Shown: positions 33,401-46,875, counted from the stretch's first letter. The stretch: DNA of 64,000 nucleotides from Siderastrea radians (GCA_964017195.1 OZ024897.1:40441351-40505350), one strand, 5' to 3'. Numbers and translations are program-made. The notes: a model not told the origin generated them from the letters alone.

Positions 33401-36400
33401 ACTCAGCGAACTTTTATCACTGCTTTACTGACAAACGAAAAGCGCACGATGAAGACGAGCAGCCGTGAGGAAAAAATGTAGTGGCGAGAGTCAGTGGATT
33501 TCTAATTCCCTTTGAGCCCTTCCCCCTCCCCCCCCCCTGTCGGTTTTTGGCAAGTTGCAAACCAAATATTTCTTGGCTTTTATCCAAACATTTTCTCGAA
33601 ACGTGCTAGTGCTGGGACTAGGGTCATTGAACACACCATACTGGGTGGGTTCCCAAGTGAACCCACCGGGTTTCAACTTCTTTTATTTACTTTGACACAG
33701 TTTTTCACTAGCTACCTCTGGCATGGCGTTAAGGCAGGACAAATTTCAAAACAATCAGGTATCATAATCTAAAACCAAACCAATTACAAGATGCAGACAA
33801 TCAAATGAGCCAATGAGAACTCGTAGCAAATACATGTGACCAGTGCCAAGCGTGGAAAAAACAACGTTCAAGGGCGAAACAAATTGGTTGTCATTGCAGT
33901 ATACGTTCTTAAGTCTACTTAACTGTCCTAGTAGGCTGCCAAATTGTTTGAAGACAGTTTCCTAATACATAGGGTTTTCAGCCATAGCCTTCTCGCTCTC
34001 TTCTCGGCCGGGTCATATTTGTTGTTGTTCTGTTTTTCTTGTGTGTGTGTGTTTTTTGTTTTGTTTTTACTAACTTGCTCTTGGTGTAGCTACATTTATT
34101 TCTCGTGACAGCAGCAAACACAAACTGGCAAAAGATGTGTCATCTTGGCAGCCCCGCCAATAAAAGATGTGTCATCTTAAAAGCAGGAATGTTTGCCACC
34201 GTCACAAAGAAACAAATAGTCTTCCGCTGATTGAGTTTCAACCAGGGTTTCAACTCTTTCTTTTTGTTTTCTTTTTTTTTTCTTTTGCTTCTCGTGACAG
34301 CAGCAAACACAAACTGACAAAAGATGTGTCATCTTGCCAGCCCTGCTAATAAAACATGTGTCATCTTAAAAGCAGGAATGTTTGCCACCGTCACAAAGAA
34401 ACAAATAGTCTTCCGCTGATTGAGTTTCAACCAGGGTTTCAACTCTTCCATTTTTTTGTTTTTGTTTTTGTTTTTTTCTCAAACTTCATTGCTATGAGAA
34501 GTGAGAAGACTATGTATGGCTCAGGTTGATCACGTATTTCGTAAAAGCTGCTTTCCGACCAAAGGTCGCTGCTTTGAACTTTTTAAATATTTCTATGTTC
34601 ATTTTGCCAGTTCGAGACTTAGTTATGCAGGCCGCTCTCGTCCTTAACTCTACTTACTGTGGCCGAGTAGGCTGACAAATTGTTTCAAGAAATTATCTGA
34701 GCACAAAGGTTTTGTAACCATAGCTTTCGTTTCTTATTCACGGACGGGTCTTACTATCATATGTTTGTTTGTTTGTTTGTTGTCGTTGTTGTTGTTGCTT
34801 TTTTTGTTTTTTATCAACTGCTATATATTTCTTGTGACGACAGCAAACACAAACTGGCAAAAGATGTGACATCTTGGCAGCCCTGCTAGTGAAAGATGAG
34901 TCATTTTAAGAGCAGGGATGGTTGCTACCGTCACAAAGAAACAAATATTCTTCAACTGAGTTTCAACTCTTCCATATTTTTGCTCAAACATTACTCCTGT
35001 AAGAGCTGAGAAGACTCGTAATGTTACTCAGAGGGATTAGCCTGTATTAACTAAGTTATGGACTGGCAAAATGAACATCGCAATAACTGAAATTTCAAAT
35101 ATCATTCCATGAATCAGAGTTAGTAAGTGGCAAAAATACTGTCAACTTAGTGGACAGTCCTTCTAATAGACGGAAAAAGCAAAGCCGATTTCAAACACTA
35201 CTGATTTCTTCTGATTCTTTCCTTAACATCTTACTGCAACCAGACCTTGCAAACAAATTAATGTGGATTAGCTGAAATTAATTTTAATAAATAAATTTGG
35301 TATCCAACTTGTCATACAATGGTGTCGTTTGCGTTTGTTGCATCCACACAAATTCCCGCCGAAATTATAGACATTATAATGCTTTTATTGAGCACTGCTC
35401 GAAGCCGAACCAAAATACTGGCGAGAAAAACCTGGCATGTCATTAATTCATGTAACTTCGCGTTTGTGATTAGCAGTGATTTATAGCTGTAATGAGTCGA
35501 CGAAATCTTAAATGCAACCAAGGCATATCTGAGATAAATAACAACGTTGTTAAATTAGGTGAATCAGTTGCAGATCGAACACTTGGGGTCGTCTATCATA
35601 TACCAGACATGTGGCTTTGTTCAGTTCTTGTATCCCTCTAATATTTTTCCATGTCGACGAAGACTACTAAGCTAGCAGCTACCATTATAGCGGTAATGAT
35701 TTTGCACGGCTTACATACAGATTCAACTTACCAGAGTCCACAACGCGAGACTTTTGTAAAGGACATCAGGGAAGATTTTTCTAATCTTGATCAGTGTAAT
35801 CTAGTTTGAATTTATCCCATTGTTTGATACAAAACGAAAACAAGATGTCGATTCCCAGACTTCAAGGACAACGTCAATCTAATCACATCACTTTTAAGCT
35901 TCGGAAACGAGTGCACTGACGGTATTGGAAGGAAAATAACCACTGAAATCAGCGTTTAACGACCACTTGTGACATCGCATCGCTTCTCAAGAAAATGAAA
36001 CCAGAAACTGCAAGAAAACACTTCATTGATCCTTATCGTTACTGGCATCCGGTGACAAATAATGATGTACAAAAGTTAAAAAAACCTCCTGTTCGCGCTC
36101 CTGTTCGAAAGTTTATTCTTGGCGAAAGACCATGGCGGAGTTTTCTTGTTAAACTCAACAGTCAAATACCAGTCGCATCCAACCAACAGAACAAGCGTTA
36201 TTATTTTGCTTTTTGCCGCGTTTTTTTTTTAATTTTTTTTTTTATTTTTCGATTGCTTACACCTTGAGCGGTCTCGCCTTACCGCAGATAAATTTTATAA
36301 ATGAGTCAGTTTTGGTTCGAATTTCCTATTTGATTGACCAAAATTGTCTGGTGATGACTTCTGAATGATGCGTAACATTCCTCTATGGGAAAATCAAGTC

Positions 36401-37578
36401 ACGTTTTATTATAACTTGATGACATGTATAAGTCGGTCCTTATGTCTCCGCTGATCTGGTTTACATTTGATGTAGGGACATTTCGGTCATGAAGCAGCAG
36501 ATTAGGACGCCTTGCGGTAATCCCATTAGATACGCTTGAAAAATCCCTCACAAATTCTTAAAAAAGTTTTCTAAGAATTTGTATGGGATAACAGGAGGTA
36601 CTTACAGTTCGCGCTTTCTCCGTCCTGTCATGGTTTAAATAGCGGTTCCACATGCGCGTCACATTTGAACGCTGGAGGCGATTTCGCGCTCGTCAACTCG
36701 CTTGTTTGTTATTCTCGACTGACTAGACTATCCCTGTCTAAGGTGTTGAAATTTAACGGATACTGACCACGCAAATAAAGAATTTTATATTTTGGAAATG
36801 GTTTTTATCCATTGCAGGAAATAATTCACGGAAATGAGAAAAATGCAAGAACATAATTACTGACCCTATTCACAAAGTCTACCGAGGGGTAGCTAGTGGA
36901 ATTTCGCAAGGCCAAAACTATGCTTCTCTTTTTATTTGCTTTTCTGTAAAATTACATCGCCTGTTTTTCTCAGCCTGGATTCTCTGCTAAAACATTCAGT
37001 TAATCTGGGTTTCTGGTTATTAGGATATTACACTACTAGCTGATACAAAAAACCTGGAAAACTCACCGACAAGCTCGTATTCTTTAGCGTTATCTTCCAA
37101 CATAAAATCCTGGTATATTCTCCACTCGTCTTCCAAGCCGGTACAAAAAAACAGGAAACCGGCAGAAAAATCGCTCGAGCGGTCATTGTCATGATCGGTT
37201 CGCATACCATGTGCTTTTACCGGATGTCACTGATGTCACGACAGGTTCAGAATCACCGTGTCCACGAAACATGAGTTCAGCGGTCATCATAGCCATGAGA
37301 TCAACAACGTCATGTACACGTCTCCATTGTCTCCTTTCATTGTCTTTTTGACTCGGATTAAGACTTTCAGCTGAACTTTATTTTTAAATAACATGAACCG
37401 GTCTAAATTCATACGTTTTGGGATGTGGAATCACAAGCTCAGGAAAGGTAGATATACTTTATACTTGAAATTCAAGAAACATGATATACCGAATACCCAT
37501 ATTTCAGCTGAAATATACCGTATACCCGATTTAAAAAGCCCCTGTATACCGTATACCCCAAAACCCTGGCCGACCCTG
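33401..37578. other. AT-rich host DNA without confident genes
   Basis: Apart from the 189-bp repeats at 34,102-34,975, I see homopolymer T tracts, a short hairpin near 36,549-36,585 (ACAAATTCTTA/TAAGAATTTGT), and no convincing coding exon. Confidence 0.5.
34102..34975 (+). repeat. Spaced direct repeat, about 150-190 bp, three copies
   Basis: CTCGTGACAGCAGCAAACAC begins copies at 34,102 and 34,291 (189 bases apart, nearly identical). A more diverged copy begins at 34,831 (CTTGTGACGACAGCAAAC). Each contains AAGATG(T)GTCATCTT palindromes, TTTGCCACCGTCACAAAG and, at its end, GTTTCAACTCTT. Possibly transposon or gene-fragment derived. Confidence 0.7.
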
Positions 37579-37823
37579 GATCCTGAAGTCTCAAAAGTAG
37601 CTTTCTCAACATGATGGTGCAAGATTCCAGACCAAAGGAATTTGAAGAACGAGAGTCCATTCAAATCTACCAATCAGCGCGTCTCGACCGTTGGGCTTTT
37701 GAACTGCCAACGATCGAGACGCGCTGATTGATAGATTCGAATGGACTCGCGTTCTTCAAATTCCTTTGGTCTGGAATCTTGCACCGATCATGTTGAGAAC
37801 GCTACTTTTGAGACTTCAGGATC
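37579..37823. mobile_element. Foldback (long hairpin) element, 245 bp
   Basis: GATCCTGAAGTCTCAAAAGT on the left is mirrored by ACTTTTGAGACTTCAGGATC on the right. The arms pair over about 115 bases with few mismatches (including GCGCGTCTCGA/TCGAGACGCGC at the inner end) and leave a loop of some 15-20 bases. No coding capacity. Confidence 0.75.
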
Positions 37824-38339
37824 GCTTTTCTCGGAAAATATTGGAAGGATGAAGCTCTAATTCGGCACAGGGATGAAGAAATATCTAGTCGATCGGATGC
37901 CGGTGTTTTCGAGGCGGGAATTTTGATGGTTTGGCGTCAGTTCTAGCTTGAATTGTACAAGGTCGCGGCCTCCGGCTGCTTTGCTGCATGCCTTGTTCTC
38001 CCTTCTCTCTCTCTTTCTACCGGTCGATAAATGACCTCGCAAAATAACGCCTTAAACGGCTCGGGACGGCCAAAAAATATTACACAAGACTTAGTCAACA
38101 TTTCATCTTAACTTTCATTGAATCATTTAGAGTAAATTTTATATTTTGTAGTAAATCGAAGCCGACCTAATGTTTCTCCATATTTCTTCTATACGCGCCA
38201 TTGATTTCAACATCGTCTTATGTCAACAGTTATTTAAAACCACGAACACATAGGGTGGTCTGCCTGTGCTGGAACCGAGATTAAGAAAAAACGCTCTTAA
38301 CAGTAATTTAATACTCCGGACTGTCCGTCCTGAGAAGCT

Positions 38340-38736
38340 GCAGCTAAAAAAGCAACAGCTTTCTCACTGCTTACGTTAACATTCAAAGATGGTTGTAGTT
38401 CTTGAATCAGTGACCAGTGGTATTCATATGATCAGCTATAGCTGATGTGTGGCCACATTTGGAGAGGGTCTTGAAATGTTCAGTTTTTCTGTCATGAAGT
38501 CTACGTTTTGTCTTGCCTATATAGAATTCATTGCAATCCCAGCAGCCAGCTTTGTAGATAATTCTAGACATTTGAGAGCGGTTCAGGCGATCCTTGTAAG
38601 GAAAGTAGAATTTGATGCGGCGAGTGTTCTGAAAAATAATCTTGAGGTTGATACAAGAGTAGAATTTGTATACACAAGATTTCAAACGTTTAGCGACTTG
38701 ATTGCTTGATTGCTGATGGCCACTTTTGACATTCAT
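38340..38736 (-). pseudogene. Penelope-like element GIY-YIG endonuclease remnant
   Basis: The frame at 38,407-38,736 gives SRIIYKAGCWDCNEFYIGKT, then KRRLHDRKTEHFK and SAIADHMNTTGH: the Cys-rich linker and GIY-YIG-type nuclease of Penelope-like elements. After TTGH it stops; a second frame resumes as LIQELQPSLNVNVSSEKAVA (about 38,350-38,408), the normal C-terminal end. So an internal deletion/frameshift of some 20 codons has occurred. Confidence 0.7.
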
Positions 38737-40222
38737 TCAAATTTTCCCCAAATGTGCTCAACGGCCATGGTTATAATGCAGTTTTCCCCAAAAAGATTTT
38801 ATGATATTTAGAATTTTAAGTATCCATGTAAACGCTGATTTGCTAATTTGGTTGCTGGGAAAAGAACACTTTGGGAGAAATTGCGAAAAAGGTTGTGCTT
38901 GTTTTGGCGGATTGTCAAAATGGCCGAAAGGTAACCTGGTCCAGCGATCAATTTTAGCACGTTTATAAGAGTCAAAATACTTTAACATTTAGTTGTAGAA
39001 ACTAGAGGAATGGAGCTTCTCCCTGGGGAATTTTTATTTCAGTTGGTTCACATTCACCCGAGAACCATGTGCAATGCATGTGGTCTCAAGCGCCACATGC
39101 ATTGCACAAAACAATAGGATGTAGAAGAGTCATTGAAGACCAATCTTTAACAACCCAGTTCCAAATTGTCTCTTTTTTCTTGAAAATCGGCATGTCCTGA
39201 TTTTTTTAGGTTTTGAAACCCAAAAATTGGGAAAATTGCCATTAAATCAGGACGGATGGCAGGTATGAAACTGTTTTACAAAATTCTAAATAAGCCCCAG
39301 TTTTAGGTTGTAAACTTAAATATTGGGCGCAATAATTATTTTTGTTCACCTTACCTCGGCCTTTTCTCTGCCACAAGTCTACGGTTTAATTTATTTAAAA
39401 TTTTTGCAGAGTTGTCAAATTGTATAGACAAGGTACTAATTGAAAAATACCTCCACCTTATTCAATGGTTTGACAGATAAGTTGTGTTGTATAGAGCGAG
39501 GAAAAATGCGAGCAATGAGTACCGGTAAAATGTCCTTGACCATTATCTGTAAAACCACTGAATGATATTTATTATTCCACTACAATATTTGCCTATCATT
39601 TTAAATGATTTATTCAATGAGTGATTTGAAACTGGGACACTACAGTGCAATGCACCCTCATACTCTCATGTATGTGTTCTCTCCTTATATGATAAACTGA
39701 TGCTATAGTGGAATAATAATGTACCTTGTTTACTCTTATTGATGCCCAGGGACTATTATATGAAAATCAATCTCTTTAAGTACCTATCAGTCATGAATCA
39801 ACCACTCAACCACTTAGTTGCTAAATCGGTCAATCAGTTAATTAAAAATTTGTGACTAACAGTGTTACTAGTGACTTTATTTGATGCACAGATTATGACT
39901 CACTATGTTACTACCCCTGACCGTGATGCCAGATGGTAGTAAATCATGTGGTTTAATTTGTTTTTGGCTTGATCATTAGCCTTTACACTGCATCTAATGT
40001 CACCAATGAGCAATGTTACTGATTGTCATAATCTGGTAGCAAAGAGAAACAAAAAGAAAAGCCTCTTCATAAATCATTTCAGGATAGTCAGAAACCCGTC
40101 ATGTAATGAACTGACAAGAGGGGATCAGACTGTGGTGAATCCATCATTTGAAATAGTCCTCCCTGTCAAGTGAATTCAATCAAATAAGTCTGAATCATTA
40201 TTCCGGGAAGTTAGTTGTGTGT

Positions 40223-40253
<31 letters not shown>

Positions 40254-43200
40254 GGAGTAGGGTTGTAGGGTTACTCCCAAATAAATGTTACTGGTGTATG
40301 GATGAGTTACTGAGGGAACAAAAAGTGTATCTGGATACAGTCAAACTAATCAGCAACATCAAAATTTGCCGAAAAAGACAAAAAATATAAAACCTTATTT
40401 CAAAACTGCTCTTCAAATTTTTTATTTCAATTGATAATGTCTGCCTGGGAACATACATGTAGCTAAGAGTACAAATTTATTAACCAAAGCCTTACAATAA
40501 ACTGCCATATTTTTTCTGACATCTGCAGGTTGATGGAATAAAAACTTGTATGGAAAACAAAGAAGAGTTTAATTATCTCAGTTGCCTGGAAAAGTAAGCC
40601 CATGGCTTTGGGGAGGTTCTAAGGATATTTGCGCAATTTTTTTCTGCGCATCCATACTGCGCACACAATTCACAAAATTGGCAATGTCATGCCACGTCAT
40701 GCACTCAGCATGCACGCTCGCATGAAAAACTACTCCAAATGTTTTAAGACACCGTAAACTGCCGCTTATAAGCCCTAGGCTTATACAACTTCGTAAGGGG
40801 TTTTGGGTGGGCTTATAAACGGAGGGGCTTATATCCGGGGGGGGGGAGCTTAATATAAGCGGAATAAGAAAAACGTTTCGAAGTGAGCCACAGCAGTGTT
40901 GATCGAAATACGTTTTTAATTTACCAGTTTGTAATTAACCTTTGAAACGTCACAATAAATCAAATTCATTTCAATTTTAACAACAAAATCAAAACTGCAA
41001 CAACACGAAGCGGCAGTTTACCGTATTTGTTTTGAGCATGTGCATTTAAATAAGTGACCATTGAAGCATTTCCAAGTGGACAAAAGGTAAACTGTATTTT
41101 TAGAGATGGTTGGTCTCATGTAAATACTTATGCCAGTCTGACTTTCAGACTGGTCTCATGTAAACAAAATTGTACCAGTCTGAGTTTACACCACTTTAAT
41201 GAAATCAGGGTTTTACCGCCCCTGGGTATCTGAGGATGTTGTTAAACGTTCTTGAGAGCTGCTCGACTTTAGTCTGAGGGGGTGTTTGCATGACACCACT
41301 TCATTGTATGCTTTTCATTCTGATACAAGTTCACCCCAGTTCCCTCTTGCTTCTCTGTATTTGTTACATGATTACAACACAAAATCTCGTAACAGTGCGA
41401 GTCATACCAGGGTGAGTTCATACCAGTATATCATGTAAACATGGTATAACTATTTGATTCATTCTGCATTAAGTTAATTAACCATATAGCCATCCAGAAT
41501 AAATCTCACATCACCCTGAAAAAAGGATTTTGTAACTTGAGGAAGGAAAATTCTTAACTACAGATCTCGCATTGTTGCTAAGGGATTTTTGTGGATGGTA
41601 TTTTGTCATACGTTGTTTTGCAGCATTTTGTGCCGCTATATTGGTGAAATAATGAGGAAGAACATCTGAATTCCACAACTGAACATTACGCGTGCATAGC
41701 TAGTGCCAGTCCCCAACCGCACATTAAAAAGAAAATCAGTAAAACTAAGAGGAAACTAGTAAAGTTCCGATTATTTTGCGAATTGCCCCACCCTTCAGTT
41801 TACAATCCAAAGCATGCAATTACTGTTTTTACAAAGAGTAGAAGAACTACAGCACAAAAATGTATAAAGATATGTGCTTGTGCCATCATAACTTTTATAT
41901 TCATAATAAAGCGAATTTCTAGAAACTGTTGCTTCAAATTTTGCATCCTGATAATCTTTAAATGTTCGCAATGTTTACAATAGCGAAAACTGTATGCTGT
42001 TTGAGTTTTAGCATTTTTTCTGTTCAGGTCAAGTGACATGCTGAATATAGTTGTGACTTGAAAATCTTCAAAACCTTTCCCATAAAACAAACGTGCGGCC
42101 AAGCAGCTTACCTGTGGAAGTAATAGGGTTTCCAAGATATGATGGTTCTGAGGAACTTCCCATAGCAACAATACGGTGATTAAGAGTCTCCCCCCTTAAA
42201 AGTCCAGATGTAAAGGCTCTAATTGCCCGCCCAAATGGAAGTCTTGATGGCACACTCATGTAAATGTTGTGGTTCAATTTTATCGTTCATTCAATTTTTA
42301 TTTTCCATTGTGAATAATAGGATTGCCAAATAAAAATTGGAGCTCCACTTTTAGCGTTGGCTAAATCTATATATTTGTCATGAATGATTTTAAAGCTGTT
42401 TAATTATGTTTGACTGGGTTCAGAAATTGAATGGAATCAAACACAGCTGTAGGTATATTTTTGGTAAATAATTATTGTGTTCAATTACCGAACCCAAACT
42501 AACCCAATCACTGCATTCAATCCAGTTCAATTTACTGAACAGTTAGATACGTAAGCTGGGATAATTATATAACTGATATCTTCCACGTACCTTCACTGTA
42601 AGAAAATGCTGCATCACTGATCACTGCTGGCATACATGCCTAGAACAGAAAAAAAGGATCAGTGAAAAAAAAACAAAACAAATTCAGGGCTAAAAATTGG
42701 CAGTCGCCCAGTCGCCAGTGGCGATTTAAAACTGACCAGGGCCACGAAAAGTCGAGGCCCAAATGCCTGATAGAGGACTGCAAATAAAAGTTACACTGTA
42801 GTTACAATTTAAATAAATTAGACTTTCATTGGAGCATCTTTCTTTTCTTTCCCCTCCTCAACTCTAAGTTCATCAATTGAAGTAAATTTTCAGTTCTTGA
42901 AGTGCAAAATTCATGAGAATGAGTGCCTGGCAAATTACTTTCATCCTTAAAATAATAACTTTATTGTTTTTTCTTTTGACAACATCAAATAACTTATATT
43001 GTATGTAACATACATTAATAAATTATTCACGATGCAATTTTTGACAATGTGACATAAATGAACAGAAAGAAAGGGTGAACAGAATAGTAATTATACTCAA
43101 TGTCAATTAGCATTGTCACTTCCCGCTTTGAAATGTTGTTGCCGATGCTATACTTTGCTTTACTTTTGTGATCCACCTGATTCATGAGACGTACAAGTGC

Positions 43201-43803
43201 CTATTGTTGGAAATTTTTGCATCCACCCGTGAAAGTGTTCTTCTTTCCAGCTTTTGCGGAATCCTGACGAATAATTAATAAATCATCGCCTGAAACCCTC
43301 ATTTGCAGCTATCCAAACTCTTTTAGCCATTTGTCTAAAAAGTGGTTACATGTGTGTCTTCTGCCCTTTGCACAGTTCATTGGATAATACGGGTAAGGTA
43401 AAGCACTTGAATATCAATCGATCGAATGAGCAACAAAATGGCAGGACCTCATTTAAGTTTTCTGGGTGTTTTTAAAATCATCTCCAGTCTCCTTTGCTTA
43501 ACTCAGTAAACAGCCAATCACAATCAACTAATCTAACTAATCCCAGCAGACAATTGTCAGTTAAGCAAGCCAGATAGCCTTTAGAAAGCAAAAACACATC
43601 AGTACAGATATGTCAATTGCATAACAAAAATCCTTTGCTTACATCTGGACCCCCCCCCAGGAATGCGATGATTTTTGAGAAAACCAAAAAATGCATGCAG
43701 TAATTATTTGAACTTTCTAAGACATGAACATTCCATTATGAGTGACATAAATAGTAAAAAGCACTTTCCACAATGCAGTGGCAAATGGCAAAATGCAGTC
43801 GCC

Positions 43804-44068
43804 TTAATTCACACATAAGCTTAAGTCTTGAGCTTAAGTGAAGCCAAATAAAATTATTGAAATTCAAGCAAACAATTCCTAAGTGATAAACAAAATTAAT
43901 TCACACATAAGCTTAAGTCTTGAGCTTAAGTGAAGCCAGATAAAATTATTGAAATTCAAGCAAACAATTCATAAGTGATAAACAAAATTAATTCACACAT
44001 AAGCTTAAGTCTTGAGCTTAAGTGAAGCAAAATAAAAATTATTGAAATTCAAGCAAACAATTCAGAAA
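43804..44068. repeat. 92-bp satellite, three units (copy A)
   Basis: TTAATTCACACATAAGC recurs at 43,804, 43,896 and 43,988. Each unit holds the palindrome-like AAGCTTAAGTCTTGAGCTTA and ends CAAACAATTC(A/C)TAAGTGATAAAC, whose TAA is the target used by the Harbinger-like elements in copy B. Confidence 0.85.
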
Positions 44069-44160
44069 TCAGAATTAGGTTTAAAGAATATTTAAGACCT
44101 ACTTCAGTAGATTTATAAATGAGGATGTGCTTTTTCATCAATTCGTAGGATATTGTAAAC

Positions 44161-45188
44161 AGGTAAGGTAAGGTAAGGTAAGGTAACTTTATTTAAACAC
44201 GGTATTTCCTTCAGGTATACATTTACATTGAAGTATAGAAAAAACTAACTTCCTAACTAATCTGAAAACTAAGATAAAAGAAACTAAAATAATAAAGATG
44301 AAAAGAAAACACCTGCTTTTCAAGGAGGCCGTGTGTAAAAACAGAATATCGCTAATTAAATTATTTGTCAATCGAAATTAACGTCTCTTAATTTTCCCTT
44401 AAATACACTGGGGGATGTCAATTGCCGCACCCCCAGAGGCAAGCCGTTCCATAACACACTACCGCTGTAAGAAAGACTTCTTTTGTAAAATTCAGTACGG
44501 GGTTGCGGAACAGCAAGCTTGTATTCATTCTCTCTAAGGTTATAACTAGTTAAATCACAGCGACGAACAAAACGGGAAGTCAGATATTCTGGAGCAGTGT
44601 TATTTACAATGCTATGCATCATTATTGCTTTACTAACTGCGCGCTGATGGAAAAGTTTCGACCACTTTAAATTTTGAAATAATTCACTGGTACTGCAGTC
44701 ATAATTAGAGAAAGTCAGAACACGAGCGGCGCGATTCTGCAATTTTTGCAATTTAGAAGATAGGTTCTTAGAACAGTTTCCCCATACTACATTACAGTAA
44801 TCAAAGTGTGGCTGTACCAGTGAATTATATACGTTAAGTAGAATCTCAAAAGGGAGAAAATACCTAATACGCTTAATCGCACTTATGCCAGAAGCAATCT
44901 TCTTAGAGATTTCGTTAAAATGACACTCCCAAGAAAGATTTCCATCGATGTGAACACCTAAGGATTTTGAAGTCGAAACGTGTTTAATCGGAAACTTGTT
45001 AATTTCAATTATGGGATTCCTTTCTAGCGTTGACAGTCTTTGCCTAGACCCAATTAATAAAAATTCTGTCTTAGTCGTGTTTAGTGTAAGTTTGTTCGCT
45101 GCAAGCCATATACGAATTCTATCTAAATCTATGTTAACGCAACGCTCTATTTCTTCAACATCATTGCTCGCATAGGTACGTGATACTA
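44161..45188 (-). mobile_element. 5'-truncated CR1/L2-like LINE with (TTACC)n tail
   Basis: Coding remnant 44,368-45,188: EEIERCVNIDLDRIRIWL, NKLTLNTTKTEFLLIGS, SLGVHIDGNLSWECH and NVYNSLVQPHFDYCNVVWG, the C-terminal half of a non-LTR reverse transcriptase just after its FADD box. The 3' end has AATAAAG followed by (TTACC)4-5. GTAAAC is duplicated at 44,155-44,160 and 45,189-45,194. The homologous site in copy B (GTAAAC at 54,794-54,799) is empty, which fixes both boundaries. The ORF is intact as far as it goes, so the insertion is young. Confidence 0.9.
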
Positions 45189-46213
45189 GTAAACAATGAC
45201 TGGATTCAGAGTTTAAAAGAACGAGGCAATCAATTATGTCCTGTTTTGTTATTCTTTTGTTAGTCAATGAGTTAACATCTTGACGATTCGCATTGGTACT
45301 TGTTTTCGTCTTTTACTTCATTGCATGCTTTTAAAAGCTGTTTTCTCCTTTGCCTGGCTACACTTTGCTCCGTGAAAACAAAACACACTGGTATCCTTCA
45401 AAGTTGAGAAAAGCGGGTTATCGTCGTAAAAATAAATAACTGGATATTATTATATTTATGACCAAGGCCAAGACAAATTTCTCTTTGTTCGAGATAACGG
45501 GGAATCGGAAATAAGCGAGTTGAGATAGTGGGATTCTTCTAAATAAAAGCGAATGCACCATACCGTAATATTCTGTGAAATGATTGAAAAATTCCGAGAA
45601 ACTCACCCGGGAAACTCAGCAATCAGATCTTCACGCTGGTTCAATTAAAGCATCGGGCCAAAGCAATCCATATTTCTCCTATCTAAGACATTCATATTCC
45701 ACTTAATAGGCATTCGGGACCGGCAGTCGAGTTTCTTTAGCCTATCTTTTCATTTCTAACGTTGAAAAGGTATTGTGTTCTCGTTCTCGGCTACGCGCGG
45801 GGCCATATTGTGAAATCTTGTAATATGATACCATCACCTATGCACTACCCCCTCAAATTGTGTTCCCTTTTTTCGTTTTTTTTTTCGTCTGTTTTTTTCA
45901 CTTTCTACGAGTAGTATTAAATAACATAAAAGGTGCGGTTTAAGTTTTGACGAAAAGTTTCCTTTTGTAGCAGTGCATTTTTTTTGTTAAACAAACTTTG
46001 CTAAAGCACGGAATTTGATTTTATCCGAACACCTTCTAACTTCATGCTGTCCTTGGCGTAAATTTCTTCTCCGTTCTCTCTCTCCATTACGATTTCTTTC
46101 CCCTTATTCATCTGTAGAATAAAATACAAAAACGTAGACGTAAAATATTCGGTGGTACAAAATTATTTCCAATCACAAATTGATAAAAATCAAGACAACT
46201 GTACCCGACATGT

Positions 46214-46441
46214 TTACAGTTCTCTGTCGGCGTCTCTCAGTTTTCCTCCGGCGTTGTTCTTCAGTACCGACAGTCTTACTTCTCGTTGCCTTTCTCGCTC
46301 TGCTGTAAGCTTACTGTCCCTTCGTCTTTCTCGTTTTTGTTTCTGTTCTGCTTGACGCTGTTCTTCCGTGGCGTTTCTCATCCTTTCCCGTTGTTGTTCT
46401 CTAACTCCTTCTCTTTTCCTTCGTCTCTGCTCTTCTGACAT
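46214..46441 (-). CDS. Short Glu/Arg/Gln-rich open frame, 75 aa, probably transposon-derived
   Basis: It starts MSEEQRRRKREGVREQQRE and contains two TEEQRQAE-type repeats, ending DRELT. Such charged TEEQR repeats recur in N-terminal parts of cnidarian transposon proteins in my recollection. The related part of copy B (55,870-56,100) is disrupted. Function not assigned. Confidence 0.3.
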   Translation of the reverse strand: MSEEQRRRKREGVREQQRERMRNATEEQRQAEQKQKRERRRDSKLTAERERQREVRLSVLKNNAGGKLRDADREL

Positions 46442-46844
46442 ATTTTTCTCAGTACATCATTTAAATTAAAGTTTAATAAAAGATAAATGGACCTATTAAC
46501 ATGAAAAGTCAAGAAAAAATACGAAGCTAACGTCCAGTTTACCACGACATTGGCAATAAGCTGGGCGAAAATTTGCCTCATGTAAGAATGTCATGAAATG
46601 CGACGTATGGACGTACGGCGCTTGCGCCTGCGAGCCATTCCGCTGGCCATGACCATAAAAAATGACCAGCATACCTCTTAGTATGAGTATGGGGCTCCTC
46701 TCTTGCGGCCTTTGGCCGCAAAGGAGTTCAGCTAATATATAGATTTAGCCAAGCCTAAAAGCGGAACTCCAATTATTATTTATTTATTATTATTTATTTT
46801 ATTTATTATTATTTTTTATTCGCCCAGCTTATTTATTATTATTA

Positions 46845-46875
<31 letters not shown>

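Larger units (their letters stand above)
39081..46733. repeat. Segmental duplication, copy A
   Basis: From TGGTCTCAAGCGCCACATGC (39,081) to GGCCGCAAAGGAGTTCAGCT (46,733) the sequence matches 47,160-56,292 in the same orientation and order at roughly 90% or better by eye. Copy A alone has the (GT)n-G tract near 40,217, the block 41,948-42,348 and a LINE at 44,161-45,188. No confident gene is seen in either copy. Confidence 0.85.
42339..46770. mobile_element. Candidate 4.4-kb DNA transposon defined by inverted ends
   Basis: GGAGCTCCACTTTTAGCGTT (42,339) and, at the other side, the reverse complement of GGAGTTCCGCTTTTAGGCTT (ending 46,770) pair over about 38 bases including GGCTAAATCTATATATT. 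AATT flanks both. The interior holds the 92-bp satellite, a later LINE and a Glu/Arg-rich open frame at 46,214-46,441. In copy B of the segmental duplication both ends are altered. The assignment is tentative. Confidence 0.4.

Noticed and set aside
37393..37673. Frames on both strands around 37.4-37.7 kb
   Set aside because: Repeated TATACCG words and the foldback arm create them; no domain.
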